Assembly (NCBI GenBank): GCA_002417965.1
Contig: DIDD01000079.1
Location: forward strand, 1 to 20,018
Length of the DNA: 20,018 nt
Reading direction: 5' to 3'
Source: Veillonellaceae bacterium UBA5809
Lineage (GTDB): Bacteria; Bacillota; Negativicutes; Veillonellales; Dialisteraceae
Both the position numbers and the translations under genes were made by a program. The notes below the pieces were generated by a model. It worked only from the letters and a program-made list of their open reading frames with translations. It did no database searches and had not been told where the DNA came from. Positions 1-9,058 of this stretch are shown here, in pieces. Each line of letters begins with the position of its first letter. Position 1 is the first letter of the stretch.

Positions 1-636
1 CAGTGCTACAGTCTGGGAGTTCTTTCATTTCCCATTGTGGCACTGACTCTTTTGTTTACCGGCATGGTTTTATCAGTTCAGATTGCGGGAGAATTGACAA
101 GATACGGGGCCCAGTTTTCTATTGGCGCCATTGTTTTTATTGCTATGGGGCGGGAACTGGGACCTGTTTTATGCGGTGTGGTTATGGCGGGCCGGGTCGG
201 GGCTGCCATAACAGCGGAAATCGGCACCATGCGTGTTACAGAACAGATTGATGCGCTTCGGTGCATGGCTGTCAACCCGGTAGCTTATCTCGTGGTTCCC
301 CGTTTCATGGCCTGTCTTTCGATGCTTCCGTTTCTGAATGTGTTCGGTGTCTTAATCGGAGTGGGCGGCGGCATGATTGTATCTTCTCTGACCCACGATG
401 TTTCTTCCTATACATTTATTCATTCCATTGAAATGTACTGTGATGGAAAAGATCTGTATATCGGTATGATCAAGACCATCGTGTTTGGGATGATTGTTGC
501 GCTTGTGGGGTGTGACCGGGGCATGACCTGTGACACCGGAGCTGAAGGGGTAGGGCGTGCCACTACACAGTCTGTAGTTTATTCCATTATCATGATCTTT
601 GCATGCAACTATTTTCTTTCCGCTATTTTATTTTGA
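1..636 (+). CDS. mlaE: MlaE-family ABC transporter permease (5' truncated)
   Basis: The reading frame is open from base 1, so the start lies upstream; 211 C-terminal residues are visible of a family that is usually about 260 long. It is the inner-membrane permease of the Mla phospholipid ABC transporter, working with MlaF (ATPase) and MlaD (substrate-binding MCE protein). The family core is plainly visible: GRELGPVL, followed by AGRVGAAITAEIGTM and VTEQIDAL, then the VVPRFMA segment, with several hydrophobic membrane helices around them and a last helix close to the C-terminus. The first GTG that could serve as a start (37) falls inside a conserved helix and is not the true start. It ends 11 bp before mlaF, so the two are almost certainly co-transcribed and probably translationally coupled. 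I see no MlaB (STAS protein) in the window. Confidence 0.93.
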   Translation, partial: QCYSLGVLSFPIVALTLLFTGMVLSVQIAGELTRYGAQFSIGAIVFIAMGRELGPVLCGVVMAGRVGAAITAEIGTMRVTEQIDALRCMAVNPVAYLVVPRFMACLSMLPFLNVFGVLIGVGGGMIVSSLTHDVSSYTFIHSIEMYCDGKDLYIGMIKTIVFGMIVALVGCDRGMTCDTGAEGVGRATTQSVVYSIIMIFACNYFLSAILF

Positions 637-647
637 GGTCATTGAGC

Positions 648-1427
648 ATGATTGAACTTTGTCATATTTACAAATCCTTTGGGACAAGGAAGATCCTTCA
701 TGATGTCAATCTTTCCGTCAACAAAGGAGAAACGATGGTCGTATTGGGGGCTTCCGGATCAGGGAAATCAACCATTCTCCGCCTGGTCATGGGTCTCATG
801 AGACCGGATTCCGGACAGGTGCTGGTAGAAGGACATGACATAGCGCTGATGAATGAAGAAGAATTAAACAGGCAGCGGAGCAGTATGGGGATGGTATTTC
901 AATATTCAGCGCTTTTTGATTCTATGACCATTGGCGATAATGTAGCCTTTGGACTCCGGCAGCATACAGAGATGACAGAGAATGAAATACGATCTGTTGT
1001 TAAAGAAAAACTGAGTCTGGTAGGTCTGGAAGGAACCGAGGACCTCATGCCCAGCAGTTTATCGGGTGGGATGAAAAAAAGAGTAGGACTGGCCAGGGCC
1101 ATTGCATTGAACCCAGAGATCATTCTGTATGACGAGCCAACAGCGGGACTGGATCCCATCATGTCGACATCCATCAGCGCATTGATACGCCATACACAGG
1201 AAGCCATGCATGCCACAAGCATTGTTGTGACTCATGATATGAAATCAGCCAGAACCATTGGAGACCGCATGGCATTTCTCTATGAAGGATCATTCCGGGA
1301 AGTAGGTACTCCGGAGGAGCTATATAGATCTTCTGATCTTAAGGTGCAGCAATTTATTCATGGTCTGGCAGAAGAACCCGCCGGAGAAAGAAGGGAGCCG
1401 GAGAATGAAATGGACAACAGAGGCTAA
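648..1427 (+). CDS. mlaF: MlaF-type ABC transporter ATP-binding protein
   Basis: This 259-residue cytoplasmic ATPase powers the MlaE permease. All ABC motifs are intact: Walker A GASGSGKST (residues 34-42), Q-loop glutamine 85 in GMVFQ, signature LSGGM (138-142), Walker B IILYDEP (158-164) and switch histidine 196 in VVTHD. The sequence after the signature, MKKRVGLARA, is typical of the Mla/Ttg2A subfamily. I chose ATG 648 because a GAGG lies about 9 bp upstream and the protein then begins MIELCHIYKSFG, as in the family. An in-frame ATG at 603 would add 15 residues overlapping the end of mlaE and is less likely. The last 23 bp overlap the start of mlaD in another frame, a tight coupling consistent with one complex. 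Confidence 0.96.
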   Translation: MIELCHIYKSFGTRKILHDVNLSVNKGETMVVLGASGSGKSTILRLVMGLMRPDSGQVLVEGHDIALMNEEELNRQRSSMGMVFQYSALFDSMTIGDNVAFGLRQHTEMTENEIRSVVKEKLSLVGLEGTEDLMPSSLSGGMKKRVGLARAIALNPEIILYDEPTAGLDPIMSTSISALIRHTQEAMHATSIVVTHDMKSARTIGDRMAFLYEGSFREVGTPEELYRSSDLKVQQFIHGLAEEPAGERREPENEMDNRG

Positions 1428-2553
1428 GGTGGGACTCTTTTCCCTCATCGGTCTGATTGCATTTGCCATTGTGGTCATTCATCTGTCGCAGATTGTTCTT
1501 TTTGGGAAATCAGGTTTCCAGGTTACCGGTTATTTTCCGGAGGCAGAAGGAATCACACCGGGCAATTCTGTACGGTATGCAGGAGTCGATGTGGGCCGGG
1601 TTGATCAAGTAGGCGTTACAGAAGGAAAAGCACAAATTATCATCCGCTTTTATGACGGAGAAAAAATTCCTTCAGATGCCCGTTTTAATGTGCAGTCCAG
1701 CGGTGTTATCGGCGATCATTACATACGCGTTTCAGAAGGGAATCCAAGATCAGGATACCTGTCAGGGGGAATGACTATATATGGAACCTCTGAGGGAGGA
1801 ATGGAACAGACCATGCAGAAAGTTGACCGGCTGGTTGATTCAGCCCAGAAAATGGTAGACGGCGTCAACACAGTAGTGACTGATAAAGCCAGTCAGGAAT
1901 CCATTAAAAGCACCATACAAAATGTTAATGAAGTAACAAGGAACCTGACGGTTCTTACATCGCGGGGCATGGAGGCTGCCGGTCATATAGATGCAGCGGC
2001 GGCTCAGATGAATGCATTTATGCAGCAGATGAACGGGGATGGGAAAGTCACAGCAGATGTAAGGACTGTTATGGATAATATGGTGACAGCTTCAGAAAAT
2101 GCGAAGGTTATGTCAGCCGAAGCCCAGACTGTTTCGAGACGGATTAACGGGATTATGGAAGGCCAGGGACTGTCAGGGCAGGCTGAATTGTTATATAATA
2201 CGACTAAGGGAAAATTTTCACCTAATCTTTTTCTCCGTATGGGAGACCGCAGATATGGACTTTTCGGTGCTGAATCAGTGGGCAATCACACTGTAGGAGA
2301 TGCCCAATTTGGGCAAAATCAGGGGGATTGGGATTTCCGTACAGGAATTATGAGAAATAAATTTGGGATCGGCGCTGATTATACTTCAGGATTGTGGAAA
2401 TTCGGGACAGATATTTATGATCCGGACCGGCTGACATTCCGTATCCGCGGAAACTACCGCATTAATTCTGATCTATATGCTGTGGCGCAGACTATACTGC
2501 CCCACAGCCGGACCGGCGGCGGTGAATATATAGGTATAGGATATACATATTAA
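1405..2553 (+). CDS. mlaD: Elongated MlaD: MCE domain with C-terminal OM beta-domain
   Basis: MlaD is the substrate-binding MCE component of the phospholipid transporter. The 382 residues divide clearly. There is one N-terminal membrane helix (about 10-30), then an MCE domain (about 37-127, with FPEAEGITPGNSVRYAGV and GVIGDHYIRV). A long, mostly helical segment follows (about 131-255). Residues about 262-382 alternate polar and hydrophobic/aromatic residues like OM beta-strands and end in GEYIGIGYTY. Proteobacterial MlaD is about 180 residues and lacks the last part. The same architecture is known in Veillonella parvula, where MlaD forms a bridge across the envelope with its own OM barrel, replacing MlaA and MlaC. 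ATG 1405 is preferred over the in-frame ATG 1360 because GGAG precedes it and it starts MKWTTEAKVGLF, directly before the membrane helix. The gene overlaps mlaF by 23 bp. Confidence 0.93.
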   Translation: MKWTTEAKVGLFSLIGLIAFAIVVIHLSQIVLFGKSGFQVTGYFPEAEGITPGNSVRYAGVDVGRVDQVGVTEGKAQIIIRFYDGEKIPSDARFNVQSSGVIGDHYIRVSEGNPRSGYLSGGMTIYGTSEGGMEQTMQKVDRLVDSAQKMVDGVNTVVTDKASQESIKSTIQNVNEVTRNLTVLTSRGMEAAGHIDAAAAQMNAFMQQMNGDGKVTADVRTVMDNMVTASENAKVMSAEAQTVSRRINGIMEGQGLSGQAELLYNTTKGKFSPNLFLRMGDRRYGLFGAESVGNHTVGDAQFGQNQGDWDFRTGIMRNKFGIGADYTSGLWKFGTDIYDPDRLTFRIRGNYRINSDLYAVAQTILPHSRTGGGEYIGIGYTY

Positions 2554-2572
2554 TGAGAAGGGATGGAATCGA

Positions 2573-4036
2573 ATGAATAAACGGAAGATATGCAGCATCC
2601 TGGCAGTTTCGGTCATGACAGCTGCAGCTGCAGGACCTGTTATGGCTGCTTCCCAGGTACAGGCTGATAAAGCACTAAAAACTGAAAAGGTTTCACAGAC
2701 AGAAAAACAGGTAAATTTTAACGGGGTCATGACACAAAAAGATCTTCCGGCCTCTATTGCATCCCAAAAAGCAGAAACGGCCGGACAGATGGACATTGAC
2801 CTCCGCAGAGCCGTTGTGACGGCTGTACAGAATAACAGGGGCATCCGTATTTCCGAATTGACGCTGCAGAAGGCGCAGAATGCGGTAAGTGAAGCGGCGG
2901 CATCAAAGAATCCGAGCCTTTCCTACAGTTTTGACGCCCAGAAATACAAAACAGAACGGACGACATCCTATGTCAGCAGCGGGGGAACCGTGGTTCCTGT
3001 AACGGTCAGCAATGATCATGCATACGGCAACGGACTAAGCGTTACCTGGCCGCTTTATACAGGAGGCAAGGCAGAGGGCAACATACAGGCTGCCCGTTAC
3101 TCGGCGGCTTCTGCCCAGGAAGATGTATATTTAACGGAAGCAGAAATTAAATTATCGGCGACACAGGGCTATTACCAGCTGCTGGAAGCGATCAGACTGC
3201 AGGGAGTTGACCAGGAATCGGTTAATAATCTGTCAGAACATCTGACAAATGTGGAACAGCAGTATCAGGCCGGTATTGTAACTAGACTGGATGTGCTTTC
3301 CTCCAGAGTTTCTCTGGCTAATGCGCGGCAGAGTTATATCGCAGCCGTAAATTCACGGGAATTGGCAGAAGCCAACCTGAATAATGTAATGAGAATTCCC
3401 ATGTCCACACACCTGGTGCCTGCAGACAAAGATTTCCCTCAGCCGGCCTTTGACCTGACTATGGAACAGGCGCTGGCACTGTCCATGCAGAACCGGTGGG
3501 AATTAAAACAGGCTGAATACAATTCACAGATAGCCAGACAGCAGCTGAGAGTGGCACGGGCAGGAAATCTGCCGACGGTGGCTGTTACCGGAGGATATAA
3601 TTGGAAAGATACTGATTTCCCCGGATTTAAAAATGAAGACTGGAGCGTTACCGGAAGTGTGAGCTGGGCTCTGTTTGACGGAGGCGCCACCAATGCTAAA
3701 GTTAAAGAGGCCAGAGATGCGGTAGCCATTGCTGATGAAACAGCGCTGCAGACTCGGGAAAGCATCCAGCTGGAAGTACGGGAAGACTATCTGAATATTA
3801 TTTCAGCCCGGGAAAAAGTCAGCACTACACAGACCTCTGTGGCGGAAGCCCAGGAAGCCTACCAGATTGCAGTCGTACGTTATAAGGCCGGAGTAGGAAC
3901 AAACCTGGATGTACTGGATGCACAACTGAACTTAAATACAGCGCAGACAAATTATATTACAGCGCTGTATGATTATAATATCGGACTGGCAACCCTCGAA
4001 AAAGCCATGGGGGTACCTGCAGTCATACGGTCCTGA
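2573..4036 (+). CDS. tolC: TolC-family outer membrane efflux channel
   Basis: This 487-residue protein belongs to the outer membrane efflux (OEP/TolC) family, trimeric channels that connect inner-membrane pumps or secretion systems to the outside. A signal peptide is clear (MNKRKICSILAVSVMTAAAA, cleavage likely near residues 25-26), with a polar linker to about residue 70. Two homologous OEP halves follow, about 73-275 and 294-487. Each begins with an LxxAlxxAlxNN-like helix (LRRAVVTAVQNNRGIR; MEQALALSMQNRWELKQA) and contains a beta-hairpin region (LSYSFDA; AVTGGYNW). YKAGVGTNLDVLDAQ near the end is a typical TolC motif. A GAAGGGA site lies 9 bp before the ATG. No adaptor (MFP) or pump gene is adjacent, so its partner is elsewhere. 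It sits between mlaD and tamB with 19 and 24 bp gaps, implying an envelope housekeeping role as well as, or instead of, drug export. Symbol by family only. Confidence 0.93.
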   Translation: MNKRKICSILAVSVMTAAAAGPVMAASQVQADKALKTEKVSQTEKQVNFNGVMTQKDLPASIASQKAETAGQMDIDLRRAVVTAVQNNRGIRISELTLQKAQNAVSEAAASKNPSLSYSFDAQKYKTERTTSYVSSGGTVVPVTVSNDHAYGNGLSVTWPLYTGGKAEGNIQAARYSAASAQEDVYLTEAEIKLSATQGYYQLLEAIRLQGVDQESVNNLSEHLTNVEQQYQAGIVTRLDVLSSRVSLANARQSYIAAVNSRELAEANLNNVMRIPMSTHLVPADKDFPQPAFDLTMEQALALSMQNRWELKQAEYNSQIARQQLRVARAGNLPTVAVTGGYNWKDTDFPGFKNEDWSVTGSVSWALFDGGATNAKVKEARDAVAIADETALQTRESIQLEVREDYLNIISAREKVSTTQTSVAEAQEAYQIAVVRYKAGVGTNLDVLDAQLNLNTAQTNYITALYDYNIGLATLEKAMGVPAVIRS

Positions 4037-4049
4037 GTAAAACACAGAT

Positions 4050-4055
4050 AGGGGA
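4050..4055 (+). promoter_or_regulatory. Ribosome binding site supporting a TTG start for tamB
   Basis: AGGGGA lies 5 bp before TTG 4061. It fixes that rare start codon for the TamB gene. The next in-frame ATG (4097) has no comparable site and would cut the N-terminal membrane helix in half. Confidence 0.65.
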
Positions 4056-4060
4056 ACAGA

Positions 4061-7000
4061 TTGACTAGGTACTGGAAGGGTGCTGCTTTATTGGTCATGC
4101 TTTTCCTGGCGGCGTCCTGGTGGGCCGTCAGACCGGCAATTCTCCATATAGCGGAGCCTGCACTTCAGCAGGCAGCGGACAATAACATCAACGGTACATT
4201 GACATGGCAGTCTCTGAAACTGACTTCTTCTCTTGACTTTCAGCTGATGCAGGCCGAGCTGAAAGACAGTGGAGGCGGAGATGTTTTTAAGTCACCCCAA
4301 ATTACAGCACGGTGGTCTCTCTGGGCACTTATCCAGGCACTGCTGTCGGGACAAAATCCGGCAGCAGCCATTACCTCTGTGGAAGTGCGCAGTCCTTCTC
4401 TTTATTTTATACAGAAGAGTTCTTCAGAGTGGAACATTTATTCTATTTTGAAAAAGAATACCGAGAAGGAGCCGATTACATTCCGGGGTACAGTTACTGT
4501 CAGCGGAGGAGACGCAAGCGTACAGACACATGCCGGATATACCTATCAATTTTCAAATCTGGACGGACAGTTCAAGTGGAGCCGGGATGATTCCATCAAG
4601 ACCAGTCTGACAGGTCAATTTTTTGATGCTCCCTTCCAGATTGAAGGAACATACCGCAGCGAAGCCAATTTTTATGGCACCGTTGATGCAGACCGCCTTC
4701 AGGCAGATAATCTGGAGGAATTTATTTCCCAGCTCCGGGAAGACAGGAATTTTGAGATATCCGGCGGAGAGATCCGTCATCTCCGGGCCCAAATATGGAA
4801 CCAGTCGGGCAGCATGTCCTATCACGTAACAGGCAAAGCAGAAAATATGGAAGGCCGCTACGAAAGCTATAAAGCAGAGGATACATCGGCCTATTTTAAT
4901 GTATACAGCGGGTATGCAGAAATTAGTCAGCTGAAGACTTCCATAAATGGACAGCCCGTAACGGGAGATTTTTCTTTCTCATGGAGCGGTGTTCCGTCAG
5001 TTAACGGGACATTCGTGCTTCATGAAATACGCCTGGAACAGTTGATTCCGCAGGCAGAAACTGCGGGGCGCATATCAGGAAAAATACAGGTGTCCGGTCC
5101 TGCTGCGGATCCGCAGATTACAGGCAGCCTGACCATGGCTGACGGATCAGTGGGGCAGGTTCCGGTTCAGAGTGCAGCCGCAGACTTCCTGTGGAAATCC
5201 GGCCTTTTGACAGTCAGCCGGGCTGATATAGAGACGGCAGACGGCTCAGCGTCGGGATACGGACGGTGGAACAGCACTGACGGAACATGGGAAGCAGATA
5301 TTTCAGCACATCATATATTGCTGGATGCACTGCCCCTGCCTGCAGCGGCTTCAGGGGCAGTCAGCGGACATATACGGGCTGCCGGATCTGCCGGGACAGC
5401 AGGAGTTACTCTCTCCCGGGCACAGGGAACCATAGAAGGATCCGGACTTTCAGCGGAAGGACTCTCTGCCGGATATCTGCGGGCCCGGATAGACGGAAAT
5501 AACCAAAACGGATGGCATACAAGCTTTTATGCAGACCATGCCCTCCTGCGGGGCATACCGATTGATACGCTTTCAGGAGAAGCTGAAGGAAGCGGTGATA
5601 TGTGGACAGTTCCTTACCTGAACGGTACTGTGGGGAGCGGGGCCTTTTCTCTGCGCGGTTCCTACCGTGCGGGAATTCTGGACGGAGAGGCGCAGGCCGG
5701 GCAGATTCCCCTGGAATCATTTTCGGAAATATCGGGACTGCCCATGAAGGGGATTATATCCTTTAAAGTTTCCGTACAGGGAACGGCGGAGCATCCTGTT
5801 ATTCAAGGAAGAGCTGACGGAACTGACGGATTTATCGGTACTATGCCTTTTGACACGGTGTCCGTCAATTTCCGCTCAGACGGGAATACCCTTTACCTTG
5901 AACCGCTTCTTTGGAAAAAAGGGCAGGGTTTCCACCGTATATCAGGGAGCATTGGCCTTTCCGGCGGGCATGAACTCCGTCTGACGGCTGATACAGAAAC
6001 GATGCGCATAGAAGACCTTGCGGCCATGGCGGGCGCTGATCTGCCCCTGACAGGCTGGATTTCCAACTCTATGACGGTTTCCGGAACTTTGACAGCACCA
6101 AAGGTTTCAGGAGAACTCCATGCCTGGGACGGGTCTGCGGGAGGGCAGCTCTTTCAAAATGCGGCTGCCCGGTACCGGCTGGACGGCAGAAAACTGATTA
6201 TTGACAACAGCCTGGTCTACTTTCATGAGGGAACCGTTCATGTATCAGGAACGGCTTCCGAAGAATCCCTGGATCTGGATGCAGATCTGGTGGATATGAA
6301 TATCGGGCGTATTCTTTCCAAAAGTCCTGTGGAAGGAACAGCCACTATGCGGGGACATGTTTCAGGAAGTCTTTCCAATCCTTCTTTTAACGGACGTTTT
6401 GTAAGCCGCGCCATTACCTATAACCAGTCCCGTTTCAGAGAACTATCCGGAGAAATCCATTATGCAGACGGGAATGCTTATATTGAAAATGCATCTTTCC
6501 TTCAAGGGAATGGGGAATTTAAATGGAATGGCGGAATCCGTATCGCCGACCAGTCATTGAATGGGACACTGACCTTTGAACATTGGAATATTCCCAGCGC
6601 CCTCCGCTTCTTTTCTGTCCCGCTGCAGCAGATTACCGGAGAAATGAGCGGAACCATGGATATCAGCGGAACGGTGGGAAATCCTGATTTAGCCCTTCAG
6701 GTCCGTATTGAAAAGGGCGCGTTAGGGCAGACATTAATGGGAGAGGGGACACTGAATCTTACCTACAGGGGCGGGAACCTGTCACTGAAAGAACTGCGGA
6801 TTCCTGTGGGCGAAGGCTTAATGGCAGCCAGAGGCACCATTGATAAAGACGGTGCTGTTAATATGGATGCGGGCACACAGAATCTGGATATGTCATGGAT
6901 CCCTGAAGTCACAGGACAAAAGGGGCTGCGGATTGGAGGCCAACTTACATCAGCGGTCAGTATCCGGGGGACCGTTCAGTCACCGGAAGCAGATATCTCA

Positions 7001-8428
7001 GTCAGTGTGGAGAACCCTTCCTATGGAGATTTCGTTTTTGACAGTCTCTATGTGATGGCCAACGTGAAGAACCGTACAGTTTCTGTCAGCCAGGCACTGC
7101 TGTCGAAAGGAATTTATAAAGCCAGTCTTTACGGAACCATGCCTGTTAATATGGTGACACGCCAAAATACTCCTGGTGCAGCGCCCCTGAACTTAAAGCT
7201 GAATTTGGATAACGCCGATCTCGATACGGTGGCGCTCTTTTATGCGCCGGTCACATCGGCCAGCGGTCCGATGAAAGGCAGCCTGCAGATTACGGGAGCA
7301 TGGAATGATCCCCAGATCAATGGAACCGTAGGAGTGGAACAGGGGACCATGACATTCACCGGACTCACGGGACCGCTCTCAGATTTTCAGGCATCGGCTG
7401 TATTCCAGGGTGATCATATGGAATTTGCCGCCCAGGGGAATTTAGGAGGAGGGACCGTTTCAGCCAAAGGAAATACACAATGGAAAACATCCGCACTCAC
7501 GGCATACAACGGAGAACTGCACATGCATATGCCCTCATTAAATGCCTCTTTATACAAAGGGGCCCTGGATGTAGATCTGGCTCTTCAGGATCAGAATTCT
7601 CTGCCCAAAATCAGCGGTACTGTCAATGTCCATCAGGCGGTGGTCGATGTGCCCTACAGCATGACAGTTGGAGGGAGCGGCATGCCTCTTCTGCTGGATA
7701 TCAATGTCAATGTAGGTGATTCTGTACGGCTTTACAATAAATTTCTTTATGACATGGTTATTAAGGGAAATATACATGCAGGCGGATCTACAGAATCACC
7801 GGATATGTCAGGGAAAGTGGAAGCGGTTCAGGGACAGATCAAATATCTGTACAATGAGTTTGATGTCGAACGTGCGGAAGCCGTATGGGGAGGCATAGAC
7901 GGATCCTTCCTTCCTATACTTCATGTCCTGGCTTCTGCCAGAGTGGGGCATTATAATATTGGTATGGAACTGGACGGACCGCCGGATGGGCTGTCATTCG
8001 AACTGCGGAGCGATCCGCAGCTTACAGACCAGCAGATTATGCTTCTACTGACATTAAAACAAGATCCCAGCGGAAGCGGAAACGACAATGTACAGGGGGC
8101 TCTTTTCAATGCCGGTCTTCAGCTTGCTTTTTCGGGGAGTTTGGAAAATGTGCTCCAGAATACTTTTGGCCTGGATATGGTGAGCATGACATCCGGCCTC
8201 ACGGATACCTACCAGGCGGCTGACAGTACAGACAACCAGAATTTTTATTATATCAAAATCGGAAAATATCTATTTCGGGATTTTATGATTACAGCGACAA
8301 CAGGTGTCAACAACAGCCAAAAAAGTATAGGATTTCGTTATGATTTAAACAGCCGCATAGGGATATCGGCGTGGTATAATAGTGAACATGATAGTTACAT
8401 TGGAGCAGACTGGAAATTTACCTTTTAG
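4061..8428 (+). CDS. tamB: TamB-family translocation/lipid-transport protein (DUF490)
   Basis: This 1455-residue AsmA-like protein has one N-terminal membrane helix (about 7-25) and an AsmA-like opening section (to about residue 110). A very long run of beta-strand repeats of the form SGxxxxPxxxGxxxxxxG follows, for example ISGKIQVSGPAADPQITGSL and ISGTVGNPDLAL. These repeats build the hydrophobic groove across the periplasm. The C-terminal TamB domain (about 1070-1455) contains VQGQIKYLYNEFDVERAEAV and the conserved DPQLTDQQIMLLLTL (about 1317), and ends in a beta-strand, WKFTF. E. coli TamB is 1259 residues. TamB proteins carry phospholipid toward the OM and are linked to OM protein assembly; in V. 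parvula tamB mutations suppress mla defects. No TamA gene is present here. Translation starts at TTG. It is 24 bp after tolC and 9 bp before the sigma-factor gene. Confidence 0.93.
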   Translation: MTRYWKGAALLVMLFLAASWWAVRPAILHIAEPALQQAADNNINGTLTWQSLKLTSSLDFQLMQAELKDSGGGDVFKSPQITARWSLWALIQALLSGQNPAAAITSVEVRSPSLYFIQKSSSEWNIYSILKKNTEKEPITFRGTVTVSGGDASVQTHAGYTYQFSNLDGQFKWSRDDSIKTSLTGQFFDAPFQIEGTYRSEANFYGTVDADRLQADNLEEFISQLREDRNFEISGGEIRHLRAQIWNQSGSMSYHVTGKAENMEGRYESYKAEDTSAYFNVYSGYAEISQLKTSINGQPVTGDFSFSWSGVPSVNGTFVLHEIRLEQLIPQAETAGRISGKIQVSGPAADPQITGSLTMADGSVGQVPVQSAAADFLWKSGLLTVSRADIETADGSASGYGRWNSTDGTWEADISAHHILLDALPLPAAASGAVSGHIRAAGSAGTAGVTLSRAQGTIEGSGLSAEGLSAGYLRARIDGNNQNGWHTSFYADHALLRGIPIDTLSGEAEGSGDMWTVPYLNGTVGSGAFSLRGSYRAGILDGEAQAGQIPLESFSEISGLPMKGIISFKVSVQGTAEHPVIQGRADGTDGFIGTMPFDTVSVNFRSDGNTLYLEPLLWKKGQGFHRISGSIGLSGGHELRLTADTETMRIEDLAAMAGADLPLTGWISNSMTVSGTLTAPKVSGELHAWDGSAGGQLFQNAAARYRLDGRKLIIDNSLVYFHEGTVHVSGTASEESLDLDADLVDMNIGRILSKSPVEGTATMRGHVSGSLSNPSFNGRFVSRAITYNQSRFRELSGEIHYADGNAYIENASFLQGNGEFKWNGGIRIADQSLNGTLTFEHWNIPSALRFFSVPLQQITGEMSGTMDISGTVGNPDLALQVRIEKGALGQTLMGEGTLNLTYRGGNLSLKELRIPVGEGLMAARGTIDKDGAVNMDAGTQNLDMSWIPEVTGQKGLRIGGQLTSAVSIRGTVQSPEADISVSVENPSYGDFVFDSLYVMANVKNRTVSVSQALLSKGIYKASLYGTMPVNMVTRQNTPGAAPLNLKLNLDNADLDTVALFYAPVTSASGPMKGSLQITGAWNDPQINGTVGVEQGTMTFTGLTGPLSDFQASAVFQGDHMEFAAQGNLGGGTVSAKGNTQWKTSALTAYNGELHMHMPSLNASLYKGALDVDLALQDQNSLPKISGTVNVHQAVVDVPYSMTVGGSGMPLLLDINVNVGDSVRLYNKFLYDMVIKGNIHAGGSTESPDMSGKVEAVQGQIKYLYNEFDVERAEAVWGGIDGSFLPILHVLASARVGHYNIGMELDGPPDGLSFELRSDPQLTDQQIMLLLTLKQDPSGSGNDNVQGALFNAGLQLAFSGSLENVLQNTFGLDMVSMTSGLTDTYQAADSTDNQNFYYIKIGKYLFRDFMITATTGVNNSQKSIGFRYDLNSRIGISAWYNSEHDSYIGADWKFTF

Positions 8429-8437
8429 GAGAACCCC

Positions 8438-9058
8438 ATGCTGGATGAATACATGAAATCTCTTTCGAAAATTCAAAAACTTTCCCGGAAAGAAGAGGCT
8501 GCACTCTGGCAGGCTTATAAAATGGAGGGGAAAGTATCGGCCCGGCAGAAACTGATTGAGCAGTATCAGCTTCTCGTAGTCAGAGAGGCTGTCAAATACC
8601 CTATTCAGGAATCGCTGGTACTGGATCTCATTCAGGAGGGGACCGTAGGCCTTATGGAAGCCGCTGAAAAATACGATCCTGCCCAGGGAGTTGCCTTTTC
8701 CCTTTATGCCATCCACCGTATCAGGGGAAGAATGAATGATTTCCTCCGTATCAATCAAAAAGAGATTCCCATAGATGATCAGGAGGAGGGCGGATGGTTT
8801 CAAATGCTGGAATCAGCAGAAGAAGATGCCTTCTCCGTAGCAGACCGGCGCATGCTGAGCCATACGGTGAGTCATGCCATGGACCGCCTTCCGGAAAGAG
8901 AAAAAAATGTGCTTTGCCATGTTTACCTGAATGAAAAAACAGCTTCTGAAACAGCCGATGAACTTTCTATCAGCACAGCTTATGTGCACCGTCTGGAAAA
9001 ACAGGGGATCCGCCGTCTGCGGGGCATGCTTTCACGGATCATGCATGAAAGAAAATAG
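8438..9058 (+). CDS. Sigma-70 family RNA polymerase sigma factor (no region 3)
   Basis: This 206-residue cytoplasmic protein directs RNA polymerase to specific promoters. Residues 1-28 resemble sigma region 1.2 (LDEYMKSLSKIQKLSRKEEA). Region 2 spans about 36-105, with the core-binding DLIQEGTVGLMEAAEKYDP (63-81) and the -10 recognition helix FSLYAIHRIRGRM. A short acidic linker (about 111-135) stands where region 3 would be. Region 4 spans about 147-200, with LPEREKNVL and the helix-turn-helix TASETADELSISTAYVHRL. AGGAG (8427-8431) overlaps the tamB stop codon and is 6 bp before the ATG, so it is translated with the mla-tolC-tamB operon. A sigma factor inside an OM operon suggests control of envelope genes, but nothing in the sequence names its regulon. 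I cannot assign it to a named sigma group; it has region 1.2, unlike ordinary ECF factors. Confidence 0.9.
   Translation: MLDEYMKSLSKIQKLSRKEEAALWQAYKMEGKVSARQKLIEQYQLLVVREAVKYPIQESLVLDLIQEGTVGLMEAAEKYDPAQGVAFSLYAIHRIRGRMNDFLRINQKEIPIDDQEEGGWFQMLESAEEDAFSVADRRMLSHTVSHAMDRLPEREKNVLCHVYLNEKTASETADELSISTAYVHRLEKQGIRRLRGMLSRIMHERK

Noticed and set aside
603..647. Longer N-terminus for MlaF from ATG 603
   Set aside because: It would overlap the mlaE end, adds 15 residues with no family match, and lacks the ribosome site found before ATG 648.
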